Source of the DNA: an uncultured Peptoniphilus sp. | Lineage (GTDB): Bacteria > Bacillota > Clostridia > Tissierellales > Peptoniphilaceae | Assembly: GCA_902465645.1 (NCBI GenBank) | Contig: CABQNX010000027.1 | Location: 1 to 16,743, forward strand | Direction: 5' to 3' | DNA length: 16,743 bases | In this document: piece by piece, positions 7,205 through 14,252 of the stretch | Numbering within the stretch: position 1 is the stretch's first letter | Layout: each line of letters starts with the position of its first letter | The notes under the pieces: model-generated | Told to the model about the DNA's origin: nothing | The model's input: only the letters and a program-made list of their open reading frames with translations | The model's database searches: none | Made by a program: the position numbers and the translations under genes

Positions 7205-7232
7205 TTTTATCATCATTGTTTTATTGTGTCAA
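7204..7232 (-). promoter_or_regulatory. Promoter of the YhfC-lipoprotein cassette
   Basis: On the minus strand TTGACA (7232-7227) is followed after exactly 17 bp by TAAAAT (7209-7204). This is a perfect -35 and a 5/6 -10 for the housekeeping sigma factor, 41 nt upstream of the GTG start. Confidence 0.8.
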
Positions 7233-7254
7233 TAAAATTTCTTTGCTTTTAAAT

Positions 7255-7283
7255 GCAAAATAAAAACGCCCACTAGGAGCGTT
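7255..7283 (-). terminator. Terminator of the murF-ddl-rnr-smpB operon
   Basis: On the minus strand AACGCTC (7283-7277), loop CTAGT and GGGCGTT (7271-7265) form a 7-bp stem with one wobble, followed by TTTTATTTT. It lies 75 nt past the smpB stop and just before the next promoter at 7204-7232. Confidence 0.8.
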
Positions 7284-7305
7284 AATTTATAGTTTATTTT
7301 CAATT
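7264..7305. repeat. Direct repeat, copy 2 (intact terminator)
   Basis: Partner of 6131-6173. It contains the intact hairpin of the smpB terminator plus about 20 nt of AT-rich sequence on the smpB side. It lies just upstream of the cassette promoter, so the cassette sits between the two copies. Confidence 0.75.
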
Positions 7306-7357
7306 TGAAATTTATTTATAAGCTTTTGGAAAATTCTTATTATCTCCAAGTAAAGAA

Positions 7358-7813
7358 TCAATACATTTTTGCTTGTCTTAGTTTCTTATCAACTTCTCTT
7401 TTCTTCATTGTCTCTCTCTTGTCCCAAAGTTTCTTACCCTTGGCCTTGGCAATTAGGACCTTGACCTTGCCCCTCTTTAGGTAAACTTTTAGGGGGATGA
7501 TTGTGTAACCATCCTGAGTCTTAACTTTTTCAAGTCTTAGGATTTCATTTTTGTGCATCAAAAGTTTTCTCTTCCTCATGGGATCCACATTATAAATATT
7601 TCCCTGCTCGTAGGGTGAAATGTGCATGCCTGATACAAAAATTTCTCCCTTGTTGATGTCGCAGTAGGCATCCTTGATGTTGACATGGCCTGCCCTTATG
7701 GACTTGACCTCAGTCCCAACAAGTTCAATGCCTGCTTCATAAGTGTCCTCTATAAAATAAAGATGGCTGGCTTTTTTGTTGTTTGCTATTGCATCGTTTT
7801 TTTCCTTACTCAT
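7358..7813 (-). CDS. smpB: SsrA-binding protein SmpB
   Basis: SmpB binds tmRNA and brings it to stalled ribosomes for trans-translation. The protein (151 residues, normal for the family) shows IANNKKASHLYFIEDTYEAG, then GTEVKSIRAGHVNIKDAY, HISPYEQGN, and the C-terminal tail GKKLWDKRETMKKREVDKKLRQ, which enters the mRNA channel and folds on the ribosome. The frame is open three codons further (GTG, 7822) but AGGTGA at 7824-7819 lies correctly only for ATG 7813, so I chose that. It overlaps the end of rnr by 8 bp, the last gene of the operon. rnr-smpB is a common pair because RNase R degrades the mRNA released by trans-translation. No tmRNA gene follows within the window. Confidence 0.97.
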   Translation of the reverse strand: MSKEKNDAIANNKKASHLYFIEDTYEAGIELVGTEVKSIRAGHVNIKDAYCDINKGEIFVSGMHISPYEQGNIYNVDPMRKRKLLMHKNEILRLEKVKTQDGYTIIPLKVYLKRGKVKVLIAKAKGKKLWDKRETMKKREVDKKLRQAKMY

Positions 7814-9908
7814 CTTCATCACCTACCATTTTAAAATCAATGTTGCCCATGTTGAGGTCAACATTTACAACTTTTATTGTCACATCGTCGCCAATGTGAA
7901 ATTCTTTTTTCGTCCTGTAGTCGATGGCCCTATAGTTGTCTTGGTCAAACTCGTAGTAGCCATCCATGGTCCTGTAGCCCACAAGTCCTTCTATAAGGTT
8001 ATCTAATTCCACAAACATTCCAAAGTTTGTGATAGAAGAAATCCTACCCTTGTAGATTTCTCCAATTCGCTCAGACATGTATTCAGCCATCTTAATGTCT
8101 TCCACTTGTCTTTCGGCCTCTTGGGCAACTTTTTCCGTCTTAGAAACTTGCTCTGCTATGTCTGGCAAGATTGCTTTTAAGTTTGTTATGTCTCCCTTGG
8201 AAAGTTTTCTCTCAATTTTCTTCTTAATAATCCTGTGGATCGTGAGGTCGGCATACCTTCTTATTGGAGAAGTGAAGTGGGAGTAGTGGTCAAAGGCCAA
8301 GCCAAAGTGAATGTCATTTACTTCAGAATATCTTGCCTTTGCCATGGACCTTAGGGTCATAGTTGAGACAAACATCTCTTCCTTAGTCCCCCTTGCCTTT
8401 TCTAGAACCTTTTGCACATCTCTTGGTTCAACTTTTTCATCAAAGTTAATCATATATCCAAGAGGTCGCAAGTAGGAGTTGAGTTCTGAAATTTTTTCAT
8501 CCTTTGGTCTCTCGTGAATCCTGTATAAAAATGGAATTTTCTTAAAATAATATTCTTTTGCCACACAGACATTGGCCATAAGCATAAAGTCCTCGATGAG
8601 TTTGTTGGCAGTCCTCCTGTCCCTCTTGTGGATATTTTGTGGCCAACCTTCCTCGTCAACTTCTATTATGACTTCTGGTATGTCAAAGTCTATGGCTCCA
8701 CCCTTTTCTCTCTTGTCTTCCAAAATTTTTGCAAGTTCATACATCTTGTCTAGGGTCTTCTCAAGTCCCTTAAGAGATTGATGGGAAATATTTTTTTCTA
8801 AGTAGTCAGAGACATTTTCATAAACAAGTCTCCTCTTAGAATTAATTACAGACTCAAGGATATCATATTTTACTACTTGGCCTTTCTTATCAATTTCTGC
8901 TAGGACAGATAGGGTTAACCTGTCTACACCTTCATTTAGGGAACAAATTCCATTGGAAAGTTCAAAGGGCAGCATTGGTATAACCTTGTTTAAGAGATAA
9001 ACTGAGTTCCCCCTCTTGAAGGCTTCTTCGTCTATAGCAGAGTATTCTTCAACATAGTGGGACACATCGGCAATGTGAACTCCTAAAATGTAGTTGCCGT
9101 TTTCCGCTACTTCAAGAGAAATTGCATCGTCAAAGTCCTTGGAATCGGCTCCATCAATGGTAAAAGTTATGAGGTCTCTTAGGTCCCTTCTTCCCTTCAA
9201 GTCCTCTTCTCTAACCTTTTGTGGAAGAGCCTTTGCTTCTGATAAGGCAGCCTTTGGAAATTCCATGGGAAGGTCAAGGCCTGCAGCCACAGAAAGAATA
9301 TCGACGTCAGGATTATCTGGATATCCCAAGACTTCTACAATTCTTCCCTCAGGTTTTTTATTGGCCTCTGGCCATTTTTCTATTTTTACAACAACCTTTT
9401 GACCGTTCTTCGCCCCATTAAATTTCTTCTTTGGAACATAAATATCCATGGCCATCTTGCTCTCATCTGATACTACAAAGCCAAAGTCCCTCTTATTTTG
9501 AAAGACTCCAACAAATTTTGTGTTTACCCTCCTCACAATAGAGAGGACCTTGCCCTCTGGCTTGTCACCAGAGGACTCCCTATATCTTCTGACGATTACT
9601 TCATCGCCATTTAAGGCTGAGTTAAGGTTGTTTTTTGATATATAAATATCTTCGTCAAGATTTTCGCTTATCAAAAATCCAAAACCCTTGGCATTTGTTT
9701 GAAGTTTTCCAAAAAAGAATTTGTCATTGTCCACAAGTCTGTACTTCTTCCTGTGGTCCATGAAAATTAGGCCCTCGTCTTCAAGTTCCTCTAGAATCCT
9801 ATTAAATTCCTTTTTCTCCTTGCTCTTAATTTTAAATAACCTAGCAAGCTCATCTTTTGTCCTTGGCTTTGACTTTTCAATAAGTTCTAAAATCTTTTCT
9901 TTAATCAT
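7806..9908 (-). CDS. rnr: Ribonuclease R
   Basis: A 3'-to-5' exoribonuclease that degrades structured RNA and works with SmpB-tmRNA in clearing faulty mRNA. Its 700 residues show the full domain order: a winged-helix N-terminus (about 1-60), two cold-shock domains (about 65-130, with GFGFLISE, and 133-200, with DFGFVVSD), the RNB catalytic domain (about 235-565) and a C-terminal S1 domain (about 612-697). Metal-binding residues are present in IDGADSKDFDDA: D252, D258 and D260 match the known E. coli set. The conserved SPIRRYADLTIHRI near the end of RNB is intact. The start ATG overlaps the ddl stop codon (TAATG), with GGAG 10 nt upstream. The highly basic tail of some homologues is absent; the protein ends MVGDEDE. 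Confidence 0.97.
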   Translation of the reverse strand: MIKEKILELIEKSKPRTKDELARLFKIKSKEKKEFNRILEELEDEGLIFMDHRKKYRLVDNDKFFFGKLQTNAKGFGFLISENLDEDIYISKNNLNSALNGDEVIVRRYRESSGDKPEGKVLSIVRRVNTKFVGVFQNKRDFGFVVSDESKMAMDIYVPKKKFNGAKNGQKVVVKIEKWPEANKKPEGRIVEVLGYPDNPDVDILSVAAGLDLPMEFPKAALSEAKALPQKVREEDLKGRRDLRDLITFTIDGADSKDFDDAISLEVAENGNYILGVHIADVSHYVEEYSAIDEEAFKRGNSVYLLNKVIPMLPFELSNGICSLNEGVDRLTLSVLAEIDKKGQVVKYDILESVINSKRRLVYENVSDYLEKNISHQSLKGLEKTLDKMYELAKILEDKREKGGAIDFDIPEVIIEVDEEGWPQNIHKRDRRTANKLIEDFMLMANVCVAKEYYFKKIPFLYRIHERPKDEKISELNSYLRPLGYMINFDEKVEPRDVQKVLEKARGTKEEMFVSTMTLRSMAKARYSEVNDIHFGLAFDHYSHFTSPIRRYADLTIHRIIKKKIERKLSKGDITNLKAILPDIAEQVSKTEKVAQEAERQVEDIKMAEYMSERIGEIYKGRISSITNFGMFVELDNLIEGLVGYRTMDGYYEFDQDNYRAIDYRTKKEFHIGDDVTIKVVNVDLNMGNIDFKMVGDEDE

Positions 9909-11080
9909 TAAATCTTTGCTCCATAACTTGTCATATTAAATAAATTTGAATCAATGGAATAGTTATTTGCGGCTCTCTCACTGTGTCTTTCCTTGCCAAG
10001 TTCAATTAGCCTTGTGATTAAGTCTTTAATCATAAGTCCGTCAACCTCGTAGAGGTAGAAGGCAATGGAACCTGGAAGGGTGTTGATTTCATTAACATAA
10101 GCCTTGTCGCCGTCAACTAAGAAGTCAATTCTTGCAACACCTGCACCGTCAATTGCTGAGAAGGCTTTTTTTGCAAGCTCCTTAATTTCCTTTTCAAGCT
10201 CTGGCTTAAGTTCTGCTGGAAGCTTTTTGTTTTGGTGCTTTTGAGATGATTTAGCTCCCTTAGAACCAGAAACATACTTGTCTTCATACTTTAAAAGGTC
10301 CTTAAAACCAAGGGGTTCTTCTGCTGCAGAAACCCTTAGGTCATCTTCATAACCAAGGACTGCCACGTTAATTTCCCTTGGGTTAACAACAGCTTCTTCA
10401 ACAATAACTTTTCTGTCGTAGTGGGCTGCAACCTCTAAAGCTTTTGAAAGGTCAAGGGCATTTTCAACTCTTGAAATCCCTATTGATGAGCCAAGATTAG
10501 CTGGCTTAACAAAAAGTGGGAAGTTTAGGTCCTTGCACTTTTCTATTACTCCCTTTAGGTTTTTAAGTTCCTCTCTGAAGAAGTACTTGTATCTAGTCAT
10601 TGGGATGTCTTCTGATTCAAAGACCTTCCTCATAATGACCTTGTCCATGCCAACTGCAGCAGACATAACTCCGCAACCAGTGTAAGGCATGCCCATAAGT
10701 TCAAAAAGTCCTTGGGTACATCCATCTTCACCAAAAGTTCCGTGAAGGGCAAAGAATATGCCATCAATTTTTTCGTAAACTTCTACTGAATCGTATTCTG
10801 CCTTAAATAACTTCTTTGGATTGTGTTTTACATAATATAAGTTTTTGTTTCCATATTCTGGTTTAAAGAAGACTTCTACTCCATCATGGAAGTCTTGGTC
10901 TTTGTAGGCCTTGAAGTTCTTTAAGCTTTCTCCTGACAAGAACTTGCCATCTTTTGTAATATAAATTGGAATAGGATTGTACTTGGACTTATCCATATTT
11001 TCAATAATTTGCATTCCTGTAATAACAGAAACTTCGTGTTCAACGGATCTTCCTCCGAAGATTACACCTATATTTTCCAT
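9908..11080 (-). CDS. ddl: D-alanine--D-alanine ligase (Ddl/Van-type ATP-grasp ligase)
   Basis: Joins two D-Ala using ATP, giving the dipeptide that MurF, encoded just upstream, adds to the wall precursor. The 390-residue protein has the family landmarks: GGRSVEHEVSV near the N-terminus (catalytic Glu region, E14/E16), HGTFGEDG at 114-121, the ATP-binding KPANLGSSIG at 193-202, EEAVVNPREINVAVLG, and the metal-binding NEINTLPGS at 330-338. The reading frame is open 18 codons further up, but that stretch overlaps murF, while ATG 11080 has GAGGAG 8 nt before it and begins MENIGVIFGG, so this start is firm. Gap to murF is 4 nt. It is longer than the common 300-360, with an extended omega loop (about 260-292) that lacks the usual YDYEAKY form and reads KYEDKY followed by a Ser/Lys-rich stretch. 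D-Ala-D-Ala is the default product; another second substrate is possible. Confidence 0.92.
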   Translation of the reverse strand: MENIGVIFGGRSVEHEVSVITGMQIIENMDKSKYNPIPIYITKDGKFLSGESLKNFKAYKDQDFHDGVEVFFKPEYGNKNLYYVKHNPKKLFKAEYDSVEVYEKIDGIFFALHGTFGEDGCTQGLFELMGMPYTGCGVMSAAVGMDKVIMRKVFESEDIPMTRYKYFFREELKNLKGVIEKCKDLNFPLFVKPANLGSSIGISRVENALDLSKALEVAAHYDRKVIVEEAVVNPREINVAVLGYEDDLRVSAAEEPLGFKDLLKYEDKYVSGSKGAKSSQKHQNKKLPAELKPELEKEIKELAKKAFSAIDGAGVARIDFLVDGDKAYVNEINTLPGSIAFYLYEVDGLMIKDLITRLIELGKERHSERAANNYSIDSNLFNMTSYGAKI

Positions 11081-11084
11081 TTTT

Positions 11085-12638
11085 TCACTCCTCATTGTAA
11101 TTATCAGGAAGGTCATTTTCAAAGAGAACGACATCTCCCGCCATTGAAATCTTTGCGAGAACCTGAGTTGCCTCGTCTAGTGAAGAAACCCTGTAAATTT
11201 TTTCTTCATCAAAGTTTTTATCCTTAAGGCCTTCATAAATTGGAAGAGTTCTCTTTTTGCCAACTAAAATTGCAAAATCAAGGACATCTGCCATAACTTG
11301 ACCTATTTTTCTATTTTCTTCTTCTTCCATATCTCCAAGCTCAACCATGCCTGGTGTTATTATTATCTTCCTGTGGTCCTTAAATTCTCTCAAAACATCG
11401 AGAGCAGCCCTAAAGCCCACTGGGTTTGAGTTAAAGGCATCGTCAATAACTATGGTGTCATTTGATGATGGAATAAGTGAAAGTCTGTGTTCCACTGGCT
11501 CAACCTTGGATATTCCCCTTTGAATTTCCTCTAGGCTAAGGCCCAAGACATGGGCAGCAGTCGCTGATGCAAGAAGGTTGGAGATGTTGTGAACTCCAAG
11601 AAGTCTTGTGGAGCACTTAATTTCTCCTGCCCCCTTGATGTGGAGGACAAATTCTGATCCTTTTTCATTTACTTTTATGTCATCTGCATAGACATCTAGC
11701 TTGTCAAAGTCCTTAGTTCCATACCTATAAGTCTTTTTCTTAGTCTTATCTGCAAGGGGTTTGACATAGTCGTTGTCGTAGTTGAAAATAGCAATCCCAT
11801 CTTCTGGCAGGTCTTCAATTAACTCGTACTTTGTCTTTTGTATATTTTCAATTGTCTTAAAAAGGTGCATGTGAGTTGGCCCAATAGCAGTTATTATCCC
11901 AATATCTGGTTGGACAAGTTCTGCAACCTCGTGGATTTCTCCAGGAACCTTGGCACCTAGCTCTGCAATGAAAACTTCCCTGTCACTTTCAAGTTCATTG
12001 TTGATGATTTTTGAAAGTCCCATAGAAGTGTTAAAGGATGATGGTGTGTTTTTAACCCTTAGGCCTTCAGATAAAATTGTGTCTGAAATAAATTTAACTG
12101 AAGTCTTTCCAAAAGACCCTGTTATTCCAAGGACCTTTAGGCCATCTTCTTCCTTGAATTTTTTGATTTTTGCCTGAGCTGACTTGTAAAAGCCCATATT
12201 TATCTTATCTTCAGTAGGTTTTGCCCACTTGTTTGTCAAAATAAGTAGCCTATATTGGTAAAAGTAAATTAAAAATGACAAAATCAATGTTGCTAAAATT
12301 GAAATCACATAGGATCCTGATCCATCAAAAAGACCCAGCGAAAAAACAACTACAAGAACAAAGGCAATATAATTTACAAGCTTGTGCTTCTTTAGAAGTC
12401 TCTTTGCCCTGTCAGTCCAAACTATGGGAGTCTTTTGATTTTTGTCTAGCTTATAAACTAGCTTGTTCATCTTTTCCTTGTTGTTCTTTAAAAATGTCTT
12501 GTATTCATCATTGTCGTAGCCCTCTAACTGGAGCATGTGAATGGGAAAATTACTCCTAATTAGGGAATAATAAAGTGCCACACATATAATTACAAAATCT
12601 ATTAAAAAAATTGGCAGTCTCTGTAAAAAATATTCCAT
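11085..12638 (-). CDS. murF: MurF-type Mur ligase with N-terminal membrane domain
   Basis: MurF attaches D-Ala-D-Ala to UDP-MurNAc-tripeptide. Residues from about 167 onward are a good Mur ligase: P-loop GITGSFGKTS (171-180), ELGAKVPGEI with the metal-binding Glu, AIGPTHMHLF (251-260), the LLGVHNISNLLAS segment, EPVEHRL and DDAFNSNPVGFRAAL (399-413), the last typical of MurF. Residues 1-150 are not the usual MurF N-terminal domain, which holds the UDP-MurNAc tripeptide; they contain a hydrophobic helix at about 8-27 and two at about 88-104 and 107-129. The enzyme is thus probably membrane-bound. Start ATG has AGGAG 7 nt upstream. The next gene is ddl, whose product is the MurF substrate; this order is common in Gram-positive bacteria. 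A paralogue with a different job cannot be excluded if a normal murF exists elsewhere. Confidence 0.85.
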   Translation of the reverse strand: MEYFLQRLPIFLIDFVIICVALYYSLIRSNFPIHMLQLEGYDNDEYKTFLKNNKEKMNKLVYKLDKNQKTPIVWTDRAKRLLKKHKLVNYIAFVLVVVFSLGLFDGSGSYVISILATLILSFLIYFYQYRLLILTNKWAKPTEDKINMGFYKSAQAKIKKFKEEDGLKVLGITGSFGKTSVKFISDTILSEGLRVKNTPSSFNTSMGLSKIINNELESDREVFIAELGAKVPGEIHEVAELVQPDIGIITAIGPTHMHLFKTIENIQKTKYELIEDLPEDGIAIFNYDNDYVKPLADKTKKKTYRYGTKDFDKLDVYADDIKVNEKGSEFVLHIKGAGEIKCSTRLLGVHNISNLLASATAAHVLGLSLEEIQRGISKVEPVEHRLSLIPSSNDTIVIDDAFNSNPVGFRAALDVLREFKDHRKIIITPGMVELGDMEEEENRKIGQVMADVLDFAILVGKKRTLPIYEGLKDKNFDEEKIYRVSSLDEATQVLAKISMAGDVVLFENDLPDNYNEE

Positions 12639-12647
12639 TAAAATCTC

Positions 12648-13424
12648 CTAATCTAAAAACGAATTAATAACTGCATTAAACTGACCGAACTTGTCAAGGT
12701 AGGAATAGTGTCCAGCCCCCTCTAAGACAACTAGGCCAGAGTTTTTTATCTCCTCTTCAAATATCTTACCCATGTAGAGGGGAGTTGCATCGTCCTTATC
12801 TCCCCAGATGAGGAGGGTTTCTGCATCAATGTTTTTGAATTCTTCCCTTGTGGACTCATTAACAACCTTTACAAAGCACTTTCTCATAATTCCATCTGCT
12901 GCCTGATAGTCATCGGACCCGTGTTTTTTATAAAACTTGACCATGGCCTCTTCATTATTGCCATGAGTTAGCATATAGAATTTTTTTGCTGCCTTAAAGG
13001 AATAGACCTTGGCATAATAAGATAGCTTTCTCTTGGGAAGGACTCCCGATGCATCGATTATTATAAGCTTTTCAACCCTTTCCTTATTTCTCGACCCTAA
13101 AATCGTAAGGGTCTTTCCACCAAAGGAGTGACCAACAAAGGTCGCCTTATTAATGTTAAAGTGGTCTAAGAACTTTAAGAGAAATTCATAATAATCATAA
13201 GTCCCCATGACTTCTCTTGGGTTTTCACTGTCCCCAAAGCCTGGTGCATCATAAGCATAAACTGTGTAGTCTTCGGGGATTGCATTAAAAATAGGCATAA
13301 TTGACTCAATATATGCACCCCAACCGTGGAGAATGACAAGGACTTTCTCGCCGCCCTCCTTCTTTATATATGCAGTTTTTATCCCGTCTATTTCAACAAA
13401 TTCTTTAACTATTTTCATCTTCAT
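12648..13424 (-). CDS. Alpha/beta-fold hydrolase
   Basis: A 258-residue cytoplasmic serine hydrolase with a complete triad: nucleophile S100 in GHSFGG, acid D211 in GDKDDATP and H239 in EGAGHYSY. The oxyanion-hole motif HGWG is at 33-36 and YDAPGFGDSE at 58-67, the standard AB_hydrolase_1 order. A cap region lies at about 125-195. Substrate cannot be read from the sequence; relatives range from esterases to C-C hydrolases and lipases. It overlaps the upstream coiled-coil gene by 20 bp and ends 9 nt before murF, so it is in the wall-synthesis operon. Two ATGs, 13424 and 13418, are two codons apart with only a weak AGAAGAAG before them, so the exact start is uncertain. Confidence 0.88.
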   Translation of the reverse strand: MKMKIVKEFVEIDGIKTAYIKKEGGEKVLVILHGWGAYIESIMPIFNAIPEDYTVYAYDAPGFGDSENPREVMGTYDYYEFLLKFLDHFNINKATFVGHSFGGKTLTILGSRNKERVEKLIIIDASGVLPKRKLSYYAKVYSFKAAKKFYMLTHGNNEEAMVKFYKKHGSDDYQAADGIMRKCFVKVVNESTREEFKNIDAETLLIWGDKDDATPLYMGKIFEEEIKNSGLVVLEGAGHYSYLDKFGQFNAVINSFLD

Positions 13425-13851
13425 CTTCTTCTATAAAAATTATTGAGCCCTGGTCTTCTTCATGGGAAGTATCTTTTTCATCCCTAACAAAAATTGAAGA
13501 AGAATCCTCATATCCTGGGCTAGTCACATCTTCTGTAAAATCAATTCCAGAAGTCTTTTCACTTAGGTCAAGGCCCATCTTTAGTGAAGAAATTCTTGAC
13601 TCTAGCCTATCGATCTCCTGCAAGGTCTTGCCAACATCGAGATCAGACCCCTCTCCCCTAAGGGACTTGTATTGGTGCCTGCCAAGCTTTTCAAAGGCTT
13701 CGCTAAGTTTTCTCTCTTCGTTTAAAAGTTCGTATCTCAACCTTGCTGTCTTTTTAATTTCTTGTGATTCGTTCACAAGTTTTTTCTTTAGATAATTTAA
13801 ATTTCCAGCTAGGTCATTTAAATTGCCATCAAGACTGTCAAAAAATCCCAC
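13405..13851 (-). CDS. Coiled-coil protein with acidic tail, first gene of the operon
   Basis: I do not recognise this 148-residue protein. Residues 1-95 are predicted helical with heptad-like leucines (LDGNLNDLAGNLNYLKKKL, then about 35-62, then LQEIDRLESRISSL), indicating coiled coil. The rest is Ser/Glu/Asp-rich, probably disordered, and ends in a strongly acidic FIEEDEDENS. No signal peptide or membrane helix is seen. The start is GTG at 13851 with AGGTGAT 3-4 nt upstream. It follows the promoter at 13874-13902 directly and overlaps the hydrolase gene by 20 bp, so it is the leading gene of the operon that includes murF and ddl. A structural or scaffold role near the wall machinery is a guess only. 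Confidence 0.75.
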   Translation of the reverse strand: MGFFDSLDGNLNDLAGNLNYLKKKLVNESQEIKKTARLRYELLNEERKLSEAFEKLGRHQYKSLRGEGSDLDVGKTLQEIDRLESRISSLKMGLDLSEKTSGIDFTEDVTSPGYEDSSSIFVRDEKDTSHEEDQGSIIFIEEDEDENS

Positions 13852-13873
13852 AATATCACCTCGAATCTATGTT

Positions 13874-13902
13874 ATTATACCAAAAATCTCTAATCTTTTA
13901 AA
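13874..13902 (-). promoter_or_regulatory. Promoter of the six-gene wall/RNA operon
   Basis: On the minus strand a perfect TATAAT (13879-13874) with TTTAAA 17 bp upstream (13902-13897). It lies 23 nt before the GTG of the first gene. The same TTTAAA-N17-TATAAT pair recurs before the HAAS gene at 15149-15177. Confidence 0.6.
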
Positions 13903-13957
13903 TACTGCCCTTGTTTTCTTTCCCCTTAAATGGGTAATAAAAGATTGGAGGGATAAT

Positions 13958-14197
13958 ATGGAAAAATTAACTTTATATGTAGGAACAACTTGCCCATTTT
14001 GTAAAAAGGTAGAATCTTTTATGGAAGACAAGGGCATTGACTCTGTAGAAATTAAAAATATAGACGAAGACAAAGAAGCACGTGAATACCTAATTGAAAA
14101 GGGCGGCAAAAAACAAGTGCCTTGCCTATTCATTGGTGACAAGCCTCTTTATGAATCACTAGATATTATTAAATATCTAAAAGAAAACGTGGCATAA
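13958..14197 (+). CDS. Glutaredoxin-family thiol-disulfide protein
   Basis: A 79-residue thioredoxin-fold protein, normal length for a small glutaredoxin. The redox site is C12-P-F-C15 in GTTCPFCKKVESFM, and the cis-proline loop is KKQVPCLFIGD, with an extra Cys just after the Pro. It ends in ESLDIIKYLKENV, the usual last helix. It would reduce disulfides or mixed thiols, or act as an NrdH-like electron donor. The frame is open far upstream but GGAGGG at 13947-13952, 6 nt before ATG 13958, and the family N-terminus fix the start. It is divergent from the six-gene operon with 106 nt between; TTGTTT (13911) and TAATAA (13935) could be a weak promoter. Confidence 0.93.
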   Translation: MEKLTLYVGTTCPFCKKVESFMEDKGIDSVEIKNIDEDKEAREYLIEKGGKKQVPCLFIGDKPLYESLDIIKYLKENVA

Positions 14198-14212
14198 AAT
14201 TTATAGCGAAAG

Positions 14213-14252
14213 AAAAGACAGAGATTGGATCTTATTTCAATCTCTGTCTTTT
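14213..14252. terminator. Bidirectional terminator between convergent genes
   Basis: A perfect 15-bp stem (14213-14227 with 14238-14252, containing AAGACAGAGATTG) and a 10-nt loop, followed on the plus strand by TTTATTT. On the minus strand the stem ends in TTTTCTTT. The stop codon of the HAAS gene (14237-14239) is at the edge of the loop, so this gene ends inside the structure. Confidence 0.9.

Noticed and set aside
7284..7357. tmRNA (ssrA) gene next to smpB
   Set aside because: The gap is only about 75 nt with no tRNA-like ends or tag reading frame; ssrA must be elsewhere.
8450..9402. Other-frame open reading frames within rnr
   Set aside because: RNase R is intact with all domains; these frames have no domain content and are composition shadows.
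13867..14142. Minus-strand frame of 91 codons opposite the glutaredoxin gene
   Set aside because: It is antisense to a clear glutaredoxin with a CPFC site and a good ribosome-binding site.
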